Below, piece by piece: positions 1-6,765 of a stretch of DNA of 13,069 nucleotides; the stretch's first letter is position 1; each line of letters opens with the position of its first letter. The notes beneath the pieces are model-generated. The model was not told the origin of the DNA and did no database searches. It saw only the letters and a list, made by a program, of their open reading frames with translations. The position numbers were made by a program, and so were the translations under genes. Where the stretch lies: contig CAYLKS010000072.1 in assembly GCA_964384205.1 (NCBI GenBank), forward strand, positions 1 to 13,069. Reading direction: 5' to 3'. The DNA comes from CAYLKS01 sp964384205 [NCBI: uncultured bacterium] (GTDB lineage: Bacteria > JAGOEH01).

Positions 1-2
1 GA

Positions 3-344
3 GTACTTGCTCAAAAATCTTCCCAATATGCAAAACAAATTCAAGATGTTATAGTAGAATCCAATGAAAAAGTTGAAAATGGTATTGAATTAGTTCATAA
101 AACAAATAAATTTTTTGGGAAAATTGTTACTATGTATAATCAATTATTGGATTTAATTATTGAAATAGAAAAATCCTCTCAATTGCAATTTGTTGAAATT
201 GATAATATAAAACGTACTGTTGAAAAAATTTCGAAAGATATAGAGCAAAATTTTGCACTTTCTGAAGAGCTCTCCGGAGCTGCAAAATCATTACATTCTA
301 ATGTTAATAATTTAGATAAATTAATTTATACTCTCAAAAACTAA
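3..344 (+). CDS. Methyl-accepting chemotaxis protein, C-terminal fragment (5' end outside the window)
   Basis: The frame is open from the left edge, so the first in-window ATG (132) is almost certainly internal and the gene begins outside the window. The visible 113 residues start with VLAQKSSQYAKQIQDVI, which matches the end of the MCP signalling domain (usually LAxRSxxAAKEIxxLI). A long charged, amphipathic coiled coil follows, with the late MCP element NFALSEELSGAAKSL, equivalent to the common QQNAALAEE stretch. Such receptors signal to CheA/CheW from the membrane or the cytoplasm. The ligand-binding half is not visible, so the stimulus is unknown. The stop (342-344) lies two bases from the end of a decayed convergent gene on the other strand. 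No clear terminator hairpin follows. The family call is firm; nothing links it functionally to the hydrogenase operon. Confidence 0.85.
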   Translation, partial: VLAQKSSQYAKQIQDVIVESNEKVENGIELVHKTNKFFGKIVTMYNQLLDLIIEIEKSSQLQFVEIDNIKRTVEKISKDIEQNFALSEELSGAAKSLHSNVNNLDKLIYTLKN

Positions 345-346
345 AT

Positions 347-808
347 TTATAGGCTATCAGCATAAGTGTTAAATATATTTACATCTATTTTTTTTAATTC
401 TATGGACAATATATCTCCATCTACCATATAATAACTATGAGTATTTTTACTAAAGAATTGATAATTTATAAAAAAAACTCCCCTGCGAAATATCATTTAC
501 CCAAAGACAGTATAACGGAGCTTTTTGGCATTAATGGTTATCCAATAAAGAATATCCATTTTGGAGGGCGGCAGCATCAATCAAAACAAGATTACTATCC
601 GGAAATTCTTTTGTAAGGTAAAAATTTTTTATGATTATTGTGGAGAATCCATATTTTTTCTTAATTTCTTTTCAAGATCTTTTTTTTTAATAAAAATAGC
701 ATTTCCCATATTTTCTCTTACGGAATTATCAAATGCTTTGAAGATTTTATCACGATATAGAAATAAATTTTGTTTTTATAGAGGTTCATTTTTTACTACA
801 ATAAACAT
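347..808 (-). pseudogene. Decayed minus-strand gene of unknown family
   Basis: Read on the minus strand, several consecutive open segments look coding but lie in different frames or are separated by stops. An ATG at 808-806 opens MFIVVKNEPL and hits TAA at 776-778. The same frame then reads open from 775 to 638 (NLFLYRDKIFKAFDN, then MGNAIFIKKKDLEK). A frame change leads to 671-534 (IKKKYGFSTIIIKN, then LVLIDAAALQNGYSLLDNH), which ends at TAA 531-533. That frame reopens from 530 to 453 (APLYCLWVNDISQGS) and meets TAG at 450-452. A second frame change leads to a final segment (SYYMVDGDILSIELKK) ending at stop 347-349. First codon positions are richer in G/C here than in the forward-strand shadow frames, and the 480-600 part is more GC-rich than the flanks. 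I do not recognise the family. The reading could be over-interpretation of AT-rich DNA. Confidence 0.45.
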
Positions 809-1134
809 AACAGTTTAATTTTTTTGCCCATATATTATGTTTTTCAAATTTAAAACAAAAGACAAAAATATAAATAAAAAAATATAACCATCAATTATCA
901 TTATGAGGAAATAACAATTAATATATATCCCCCTATACAATATACAGTAAATTATTCCATATCCATTTATAAAAAAAATTTTTTTGACAAATAATATATT
1001 TTTCATTATATTTTTAATAAGAGATATATAGGTAAAAAACATCAAATTATATTTGTGAAAAAATAAATTATTGTTGTTATTTTTTTATTATAAAAAAAAG
1101 AATTATAAAAAGATAAAAAACTTAATTTTTTCAC
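809..1134. other. Very AT-rich non-coding stretch upstream of the hydrogenase promoter
   Basis: This stretch is nearly all A and T, with many A and T tracts (for example around 968-985 and 1079-1098). One minus-strand frame stays open over 815-1045, but its Phe/Ile/Tyr/Lys-rich translation is what random AT-rich DNA gives, and it has no convincing ribosome binding site. I see no tRNA, no other RNA gene and no clear repeat. The A/T tracts just upstream of the -35 box (about 1081-1130) could act as an UP element or a bent-DNA region that helps RNA polymerase bind. That role is inference from base composition only. Confidence 0.5.
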
Positions 1135-1163
1135 TTGACAAATATAAATATTATTTTTAATAT
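1135..1163 (+). promoter_or_regulatory. Sigma-A-type promoter of the hydrogenase operon
   Basis: A perfect -35 box TTGACA lies at 1135-1140. It is followed by a 17-base spacer and a -10 box TAATAT at 1158-1163, which matches TATAAT at 4 of 6 positions. The predicted transcription start is around 1170, giving a leader of about 30 bases before the first gene. AT-rich DNA produces many chance -10 boxes. The consensus -35, ideal spacing and position directly before an operon of nine same-strand genes make this one credible. Confidence 0.8.
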
Positions 1164-1164
1164 A

Positions 1165-1182
1165 TTGTTAAAAAATTAACGA
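1165..1182. promoter_or_regulatory. Rex-type operator overlapping the transcription start
   Basis: The 18-base sequence TTGTTAAAAAATTAACGA is an inverted repeat, TTGTTAA-4-TTAACGA, with a single mismatch in 7 arm positions. It matches the known Rex box of Firmicutes (TTGTTAA-4-TTAACAA). Rex is a repressor that binds DNA when NAD+ dominates and releases when NADH rises. The site begins two bases after the -10 box and covers the expected start, which suits repression by blocking polymerase. The inference is that all nine genes are derepressed under reducing conditions, when disposing of electrons as H2 is useful. No Rex gene is present in the window. Confidence 0.75.
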
Positions 1183-1199
1183 TTAAAGAAGGGGGAAAA

Positions 1200-1451
1200 A
1201 TGGAAATGACTATTATAACTGTCTGCGTGGGCAGTTCATGTCATCTAAAAGGAGCTCACGATTTTATTAAATATTTAAAAGAAACGATTGAAAAATATAA
1301 CTTATATGATCAAATTGAATTGAAGGGCAGTTTTTGCATGGGGCATTGTACTGAAGGGGTTAATATAAAAATTAATGATGAACTTTTTTCACTTAAAAAT
1401 ATAGAAGAATTACAAAAGCTATTTGAATCAAGGTTTTTAAATAATCAATAA
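1200..1451 (+). CDS. Small thioredoxin-like [2Fe-2S] ferredoxin
   Basis: This 83-residue protein carries the four cysteines of thioredoxin-fold [2Fe-2S] ferredoxins: C9 and C14 in VCVGSSCHLKGA, then C46 and C50 in KGSFCMGHCTEG (C-x4-C ... C-x3-C). It is probably a cytoplasmic one-electron carrier. The same fold occurs in HydC/NuoE, at the N terminus of HydB and at the C terminus of the first HydA in this operon. It most resembles the HydA tail, which reads ICVGTNCYLKGS and KGTFCMENCAHG. It is the first gene after the promoter, with AAGGGGG at 1189-1195. ATG 1200 is used here, but ATG 1206 would also fit that site. It ends 23 bases before the sensory hydrogenase, so it may be that protein's redox partner (inference). 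The fold call is firm; the partner is not known. Confidence 0.85.
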   Translation: MEMTIITVCVGSSCHLKGAHDFIKYLKETIEKYNLYDQIELKGSFCMGHCTEGVNIKINDELFSLKNIEELQKLFESRFLNNQ

Positions 1452-1474
1452 TTTTATGGGGGAGAATATAAAAA

Positions 1475-3193
1475 ATGGAAGTAATTAAAACTAAAATCAC
1501 CCAGTGTGTGGATTGCTACAAATGCGTGAGGCAATGTACAGTAAAGGCAATTCAAATAAAAGAAGGGCATGCGCATGTTGTTCCTGAAAGATGTATTTAT
1601 GATGGTAGATGTGTATTAGTATGTCCTCAAGGAGCAAAAGAAGTTAATTCATCCATAGAAAAAGTTAAATCTATGATCAGTTCTGGACAAAAGGTAATAG
1701 CAAGTATTGCTCCTTCTTTTGTAGCATCATTCCATAATGTTAAACCGGCAAAAATATATAATTTATTACATAAATTAGGCTTTTATGCTGTGGAAGAAAC
1801 TTCAATTGGCGCTTATTATGTTGCTAAAGAATATGAAGCATTACTTAAAGAAAATCCTTTTTTAATAAGTACTGATTGTCCATCTTTAGTCAATCTCGTT
1901 GAAAAATATTATCCTCAATATTTACAATATTTAGCACCTGTTGTATCTCCAATGGTTGCTCATAGTATTTTGTTAAAAACAGCCTATAAAAAATTAAAGA
2001 ATGAAGATGTTAAAGTTGTTTTTATAGGCCCATGTATTGCAAAAATTGATGAAGTCGAGAATTCAAAGAGTGATGTTGATGGCGTTATATCATTTGCAGA
2101 TCTTAAAACCTGGATTGCTGAATCAAATATTGATATTGAGAGTATTTCTGATAAAATTGCTCAAAACAATAAAGTTCATTTTGATTCTAGATTATATCCA
2201 ATTGAAGGCGGTTTTTTAAAAACAGCTGGCTTTGATAACAGTGTGGTTCCAAATATCACTTCTATTACTGGATTCGAGAATTGCAAAGAATTCTTTGAAT
2301 ATTTTCCTGAGAATAAATCTAATCTGCAGTTGATTGAGATGATGATTTGTACTGATGGCTGCATAAATGGGCCATTAATTGATTCTGACCTTCCTGTAAT
2401 ATCGAGAAGAGAAGTGATTTTTGAATATGCAAATAGCGATAATATTTTGCCACTGCTTTTTGATTATTCTCAATTAAAATTTAATCTAAGAAAAACATTT
2501 AAAAATAAAAAATTTAAATCTCCTGAACCTACAGAAGATGATATAAAAATTTTAATGGCAAAGATTGGCAAATATTCCAAAAAAGATGAACTTGATTGTG
2601 GAGCCTGTGGCTATAATTCATGCAGAGAAAAAGCAAGAGCAGTATTTCAGGGAATGGCTGAACTTGAAATGTGTTTACCTTATATGAGGAAAAAAGCAGA
2701 ATCAAGAGCTAATAAAATCATTGAAAAAGATCCCAATGGAATCGTTATTATAGATAACTCTTTTAAAATTATTCAATTCAATAAAGCTTTTGCTGACCTT
2801 TTTAATATAAATGAAAAAGAAGATATAATAAATCTACCTATAGAAAATATATTAGAAAAAAACTTTTTTTTAAATCTCGCGAAAGAGCATAAACCTTTTG
2901 GACTTACCTTTGAACATAAAAAACTGGGGAAAATTTTAAAAATAGAAGGTTTCTGTCTTGAAGATGAAGAATTATATGTTGGTATTTTTGTAGATATTAC
3001 ATCAAAAGTAAAAAATAAAGAAAGACTAATAAAAATAAAAAGTGAAACATTAGAAAAAACTCAAGATGTAATCCATAAACAAATGCGTGTTGTTCAAGAA
3101 ATTGCAAGTCTTCTTGGAGAAACCACAGCAGAAACAAAAGCCTCTCTTTTAGAACTTATCAAAGTCCTAAAAGAGGAGGAATTTTATGAATAA
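1475..3193 (+). CDS. hydS: Group C (sensory-type) [FeFe]-hydrogenase with PAS domain, HydS-like
   Basis: 572 residues. Residues 1-55 hold two ferredoxin sites: C11/C14/C17/C21, and C40/C46/C50 in which the fourth ligand position is Asp43. Residues about 70-330 form the H-cluster domain, with the four cluster cysteines kept: C135 (STDCP), C187 (GPCIAK), C292 and C296 (MMICTDGC). Asp134 replaces the proton-relay cysteine of catalytic enzymes, Gly185 replaces the Met of MPC, and Ile191 replaces the second lysine of that motif. Residues 375-400 hold a C-x2-C-x4-C-x16-C [4Fe-4S] domain. A PAS domain follows at about 411-510, and a charged helical tail (about 511-572) could be a dimerising or signalling helix. 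This domain order defines the PAS-containing group C hydrogenases, known or proposed to sense H2 with low catalytic activity. The ribosome binding site is GGGGGAG at 1458-1464. The gene overlaps the phosphatase gene by 8 bases. Family is confident; the sensing role is by analogy. Confidence 0.88.
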   Translation: MEVIKTKITQCVDCYKCVRQCTVKAIQIKEGHAHVVPERCIYDGRCVLVCPQGAKEVNSSIEKVKSMISSGQKVIASIAPSFVASFHNVKPAKIYNLLHKLGFYAVEETSIGAYYVAKEYEALLKENPFLISTDCPSLVNLVEKYYPQYLQYLAPVVSPMVAHSILLKTAYKKLKNEDVKVVFIGPCIAKIDEVENSKSDVDGVISFADLKTWIAESNIDIESISDKIAQNNKVHFDSRLYPIEGGFLKTAGFDNSVVPNITSITGFENCKEFFEYFPENKSNLQLIEMMICTDGCINGPLIDSDLPVISRREVIFEYANSDNILPLLFDYSQLKFNLRKTFKNKKFKSPEPTEDDIKILMAKIGKYSKKDELDCGACGYNSCREKARAVFQGMAELEMCLPYMRKKAESRANKIIEKDPNGIVIIDNSFKIIQFNKAFADLFNINEKEDIINLPIENILEKNFFLNLAKEHKPFGLTFEHKKLGKILKIEGFCLEDEELYVGIFVDITSKVKNKERLIKIKSETLEKTQDVIHKQMRVVQEIASLLGETTAETKASLLELIKVLKEEEFYE

Positions 3194-4349
3194 TAACCAA
3201 CCTTTATTCTGTGAATTTGGAACATCTCAATTAATTAAACATGGCGAAGAACTATGTGGAGATTCCATTGTTTATCAGTCAAAAGATAATTATGCTACTA
3301 TGATTTTATCTGATGGCTTAGGAAGTGGTGTAAAAGCTAATATCCTGGCGACACTTACTACAAAAATTATATCTGTGATGTTAGATAAAGGTTCATCTAT
3401 TTATGATGTGGTAGATACATTATCAGAAACTCTTCCAATATGTTCTGTACGAAAATTAGCATATAGTACATTTTCAATAGGTCAATTCTTTAGAAATGGA
3501 AAATTACATCTGGTCGAATATGACAACCCACCTGCTATTTTTATAAGAAACAAAAAAGTTCAAAAAATTTACTATAATGTAGAGACTATTAAAGATAAAA
3601 AAATAAAAGAAGCAGAATTAGAAATCCAAAATGGAGACTGGCTTATTTTTATTAGTGATGGCGAAGTGCATGCTGGTATTGGGGGTGTATGGAATCTTGG
3701 CTGGTCATGGGAGAGAATCACAAGATTTATTGAAACAAGAGTAAATGATAAAATGTCAGCTCAGGAACTTGCCAACGAATTAACAGAAGTTGCAAATAGG
3801 TTATACAATGGGCAACCAGGCGATGATACTTCAGCTGCTGTTGTTAAAATTAGATATAAAAGATTTGCAACTGTTATGATCGGAGCTCCAAAAAATAAGG
3901 AAGATGACTGCAAAGTAGTTGAAAAGCTTATGAAATCGCAAGGTAAAAAAATTGTATGCGGAGGAACAACAGGCAATATAGTAGCAAGAGAATTAGGCGA
4001 AAAAATAGAAGTTGACCTTCGAACTATTGAAGGAGATGTTCCTCCCATAGGTTATATGAAAGGCATTGATTTATGCACAGAAGGAATTTTCACTATAAGC
4101 AAAGTTTTCAAAATGTTGAAAGAAGGAAAATCAATAAAAGATGTTCGCTACAATATTGACGGTGCAAGTAAATTGCTATATGAACTACTCTATGCTGATG
4201 AAATTAATTTTATTATCGGTCAGGCAATGAACCCAGCACATCAAAATCCCAATATGCCGCCAGAATTTGAATTAAAAAAACAAATAACTGAAGATATAGC
4301 TGCCATTCTTCAGTCAAAAGGTAAAAAAGTTAATCTTGAGTATTATTAG
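3186..4349 (+). CDS. SpoIIE/PP2C-type serine/threonine phosphatase linked to the sensory hydrogenase
   Basis: 387 residues. The PP2C/SpoIIE metal-binding motifs are present: ILSDGLGSG (SDG at 42-44), FISDGEVHAG (SDG at 157-159) and PGDDTSAAVV (GDD at 212-214). They predict an Mn/Mg-dependent phosphoserine/phosphothreonine phosphatase in the cytoplasm. After about residue 228 comes a second domain of about 160 residues with IVCGGTTGNIVAREL and GIDLCTEGI. It is not part of the PP2C fold and I cannot name it. There are no membrane segments. GAGGAGG at 3173-3179 supports the ATG at 3186, which lies inside the end of the preceding gene (8-base overlap, ATGAATAA), suggesting translational coupling. 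Phosphatases of this kind are known neighbours of group C hydrogenases. The inference is that the PAS/H-cluster protein controls it and that it dephosphorylates an unknown target. No kinase gene is in the window. Confidence 0.87.
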   Translation: MNNNQPLFCEFGTSQLIKHGEELCGDSIVYQSKDNYATMILSDGLGSGVKANILATLTTKIISVMLDKGSSIYDVVDTLSETLPICSVRKLAYSTFSIGQFFRNGKLHLVEYDNPPAIFIRNKKVQKIYYNVETIKDKKIKEAELEIQNGDWLIFISDGEVHAGIGGVWNLGWSWERITRFIETRVNDKMSAQELANELTEVANRLYNGQPGDDTSAAVVKIRYKRFATVMIGAPKNKEDDCKVVEKLMKSQGKKIVCGGTTGNIVARELGEKIEVDLRTIEGDVPPIGYMKGIDLCTEGIFTISKVFKMLKEGKSIKDVRYNIDGASKLLYELLYADEINFIIGQAMNPAHQNPNMPPEFELKKQITEDIAAILQSKGKKVNLEYY

Positions 4350-4363
4350 AGGAGGCTGTATTT

Positions 4364-4882
4364 ATGTACCAGGAAGAACTAAAAAAACAACAACCTTTAA
4401 GAAATTTTCAAAGGGTAAATGAAATAATTGAAGAACATGGGAAATCAAGAGATAAATTAATCCCTATTCTTCAAGAAGTTCAAAAAGAATTCAGGTATTT
4501 ACCAAAAGAAATGTTATCTTTTATAGCTACTGCATTGGGGCTTTCTCCTGCTGATGTTTATGGAGTTGCTACTTTTTATGCCCAATTTTCCACTGAACCA
4601 AAAGGTAAACATGTAATTCAAGTATGCGATGGCACTGCATGTCACGTACGCGGTTCAATGAATTTAATCAAAAAATTAAAAGAAAAATTAAATCTTGAAG
4701 CGGATCAGCATACAACAGAAGATCTTCTTGTCACTATTGAGACTGTTAATTGTATTGGAGCATGCGCTCTTGCTCCTGCTATGATGATTGATGGGAAAAT
4801 CTTTGGGCATTTAACTCCTGAAAGTATTGATGCTATATTAGAAGATCTATTAAAGAATGAAAGGAGAAAGACCAATGAATAA
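4364..4882 (+). CDS. hydC: Bifurcating hydrogenase subunit HydC, first copy (NuoE-like [2Fe-2S])
   Basis: 172 residues, the normal size for NuoE/HydC. An N-terminal helical part (about 20-80, with VYGVATFYAQF) precedes a thioredoxin-like [2Fe-2S] domain with C88 and C93 (VCDGTACHVRGS) and C130 and C134 (VNCIGACALAP). In HydABC-type enzymes this subunit sits against HydB; its [2Fe-2S] cluster lies near the FMN and takes part in electron storage or relay. GAGGAGG at 4349-4355 is 8 bases before ATG 4364. It starts 14 bases after the phosphatase gene and its last 8 bases overlap the hydB start. It differs clearly from the second copy at 8824, which is 12 residues shorter. HndA would be an alternative name if the enzyme were an NADP-reducing hydrogenase; coenzyme choice cannot be read here. 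Confidence 0.93.
   Translation: MYQEELKKQQPLRNFQRVNEIIEEHGKSRDKLIPILQEVQKEFRYLPKEMLSFIATALGLSPADVYGVATFYAQFSTEPKGKHVIQVCDGTACHVRGSMNLIKKLKEKLNLEADQHTTEDLLVTIETVNCIGACALAPAMMIDGKIFGHLTPESIDAILEDLLKNERRKTNE
4861..4866 (+). promoter_or_regulatory. Ribosome binding site that fixes the first hydB start at 4875
   Basis: AAGGAG lies 8 bases before ATG 4875. An upstream in-frame ATG at 4857 would add six residues, but it has no ribosome binding site of its own and would place this AAGGAG inside the coding region. The later start is preferred. Confidence 0.75.
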
Positions 4883-6752
4883 AACATTAACATTTAACGA
4901 ACTTCAAAAGGAATGCTCTAAAATTATAAAAAATGAAAAAATAAGAATAAATATATGTGCTGGGCTGGGTTGTGTAGCTAAAGGTTCATTAGAATTATAT
5001 GATGAATTCAAAAAAGTATTAAAGGAAAAAAATTTAGATACAAATATAGATGTTTTATTAAAAGAAGAGAAAAAAGAAGGTGTTAATACTATCAAAACAG
5101 GATGTATAGGAATATGTGAAGCCGGTCCTGTTATTTTAATAACACCTGGTGATATTTTATATTTGCATGTACAAAACAAACATGTAAGAGAAATTATTGA
5201 TAAAACCATATTAAATAATGAATTAGTTGAAGAAATATTACCTAAAAATTACGACGGTGCAGTATGTAAAAATATAAAAGAAGTTCCTTTTTATGCAAAA
5301 CAGGAAAAAATAGTATTAAGAAATTGTGGGCAAATTGATCCAACTGATATTAGAGATTATATTGCTCATAACGGATATACTGCTTTATATAAATCTCTTT
5401 TTGAATTATCACCTGAAGAAGTTATTAATATAATGATTGATTCAAAATTACGTGGCCGAGGCGGCGGCGGTTTTCCAACTGGCTTAAAATGGAAATTTGC
5501 AGCAGCAGAAAAAGATAGCAAAAAATACGTTGTAATAAATGCAGATGAAGGAGACCCCGGTGCTTTTATGGATAGATCTGTTTTAGAAGGTGATCCTCAT
5601 TCTGTTATAGAAGGTGCAGCAATTGCAGCTTATGCAATAGGAGCAAATGAAGGCTATATATATGTTCGTGCGGAATATCCTCTGGCTGTTGAAAGATTAC
5701 AATTGGCTATACAACAAGCAGAAAAATATAATATTTTAGGAGAAAATATATTCGGTAGTAATTTTTCTTTCCATTTAAAAATAAAAGAAGGAGCCGGGGC
5801 TTTTGTTTGCGGTGAAGAAACAGCACTTCTTGCATCAATAGAAGGTTTCAGAGGTATGCCAAAACCGAAGCCACCATTTCCTGCACAAAAAGGATTATGG
5901 GGACATCCTACAATTATCAATAATGTAGAAACCATGGCATGTGTTGCTCCTATTATTAATAACGGCGCTGATTGGTTCAAAAAATTTGGTACTCCAGAAT
6001 CTCCGGGTACAAAAACATTTGCCTTATCCGGAAAATTAAAAAATACAGGCCTTGTTGAAATTCCATTCGGCGTTACTTTAAGAGAACTTGTTTTTGATAT
6101 AGGAGGCGGTATTAAAGATGACGGGAAATTTAAAGCAGTACAAATTGGGGGACCTTCCGGTGGATGCCTTACAGAAGAACACCTTGATATGCCAATAGAT
6201 TATGATTCTATAAAAAAAGCCGGTGCTATTGTTGGTTCTGGTGGATTGGTTGTACTTGACGATAAAACTTGTATGGTAGAAACTGCAAGATTTTTTATGA
6301 GCTTTACGCAGGCAGAATCATGTGGAAAATGTGTACCTTGTAGAGAAGGCACCAATAGAATGCTCGAAATTTTAAATAGAATTGTAAGTGGTGAAGGCAC
6401 ATTAGAAGATATAGATTTATTAGAAGAAATAGGATTCGTTGTAAAAGAAGGAAGTTTATGTGGGCTCGGTAAAACAGCTCCTAATCCTGTGTTATCAACA
6501 TTAAAATATTTTAAAGAAGAATATCTTGCCCATATAGAAGAAAAAACATGCCCTGCAAGACAATGTAAGAAATTAGAATATTATTATATAGATCCTGATA
6601 AATGTAAAGGATGTACGATTTGCGCAAAACAATGTCCAAGTCGTGCAATTTTTGGTATTCCAAAAGAGCCTTTCTTTATTTCTCAAGAAAGATGCGTAAA
6701 ATGTGGAATTTGTATAACTGTCTGCCCATTTGGTGCTATTGAATTAAAATAA
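4875..6752 (+). CDS. hydB: Bifurcating hydrogenase subunit HydB, first copy (NuoF-like NADH/FMN subunit)
   Basis: 625 residues from the preferred ATG 4875. Residues 1-110 form a thioredoxin-like [2Fe-2S] domain (C28, C33, C77, C81). The NuoF core carries the nucleotide and flavin motifs GRGGGGFPTG (194-203), NADEGDPGAFMDR (222-234) and GAGAFVCGEETAL (306-318). Then comes an SLBB-type region and the [4Fe-4S] motif ESCGKCVPCREGT (C483, C486, C489) with C529. The C-terminal tail has CPARQC (C559, C564) and two ferredoxin sites, C577/C580/C583/C587 and C607/C610/C613/C617. This architecture is that of HydB in HydABC enzymes, where FMN is thought to couple NADH, ferredoxin and the HydA wire. The CPAxxC region and the two extra clusters are typical of the mobile C-terminal domain. 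It overlaps hydC by 8 bases (ATGAATAA) and ends 13 bases before hydA. Confidence 0.93.
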   Translation: MNKTLTFNELQKECSKIIKNEKIRINICAGLGCVAKGSLELYDEFKKVLKEKNLDTNIDVLLKEEKKEGVNTIKTGCIGICEAGPVILITPGDILYLHVQNKHVREIIDKTILNNELVEEILPKNYDGAVCKNIKEVPFYAKQEKIVLRNCGQIDPTDIRDYIAHNGYTALYKSLFELSPEEVINIMIDSKLRGRGGGGFPTGLKWKFAAAEKDSKKYVVINADEGDPGAFMDRSVLEGDPHSVIEGAAIAAYAIGANEGYIYVRAEYPLAVERLQLAIQQAEKYNILGENIFGSNFSFHLKIKEGAGAFVCGEETALLASIEGFRGMPKPKPPFPAQKGLWGHPTIINNVETMACVAPIINNGADWFKKFGTPESPGTKTFALSGKLKNTGLVEIPFGVTLRELVFDIGGGIKDDGKFKAVQIGGPSGGCLTEEHLDMPIDYDSIKKAGAIVGSGGLVVLDDKTCMVETARFFMSFTQAESCGKCVPCREGTNRMLEILNRIVSGEGTLEDIDLLEEIGFVVKEGSLCGLGKTAPNPVLSTLKYFKEEYLAHIEEKTCPARQCKKLEYYYIDPDKCKGCTICAKQCPSRAIFGIPKEPFFISQERCVKCGICITVCPFGAIELK

Positions 6753-6765
6753 AAGGGGGATAATA

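Noticed and set aside
480-600. Possible insertion-sequence or transposase remnant, because this patch is more GC-rich and one minus frame reads CRPPK
   Set aside because: The resemblance to an IS5-type N terminus is a few residues only. No terminal inverted repeats or target duplication were found.
437-616. Forward open frame of 59 codons containing ELFGINGYPIKNIHFGG
   Set aside because: No ribosome binding site before ATG 437, and it lies antisense to the more convincing decayed minus-strand gene. It cannot be fully excluded.
561-818. Forward open frame of 85 codons
   Set aside because: Phe/Ile/Leu/Lys-rich shadow reading with no strong start site. The minus strand of the same bases reads better as coding.
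815-1045. Minus-strand open frame of 76 codons, hydrophobic and possibly membrane-like
   Set aside because: Its Phe/Ile/Tyr/Asn/Lys composition is what nearly pure A/T DNA gives by chance. No Shine-Dalgarno sequence or recognisable motif supports it.
1054-1075. Second Rex-like half site (TTGTGAA) upstream of the promoter
   Set aside because: Only the left arm matches; the expected right arm is absent.
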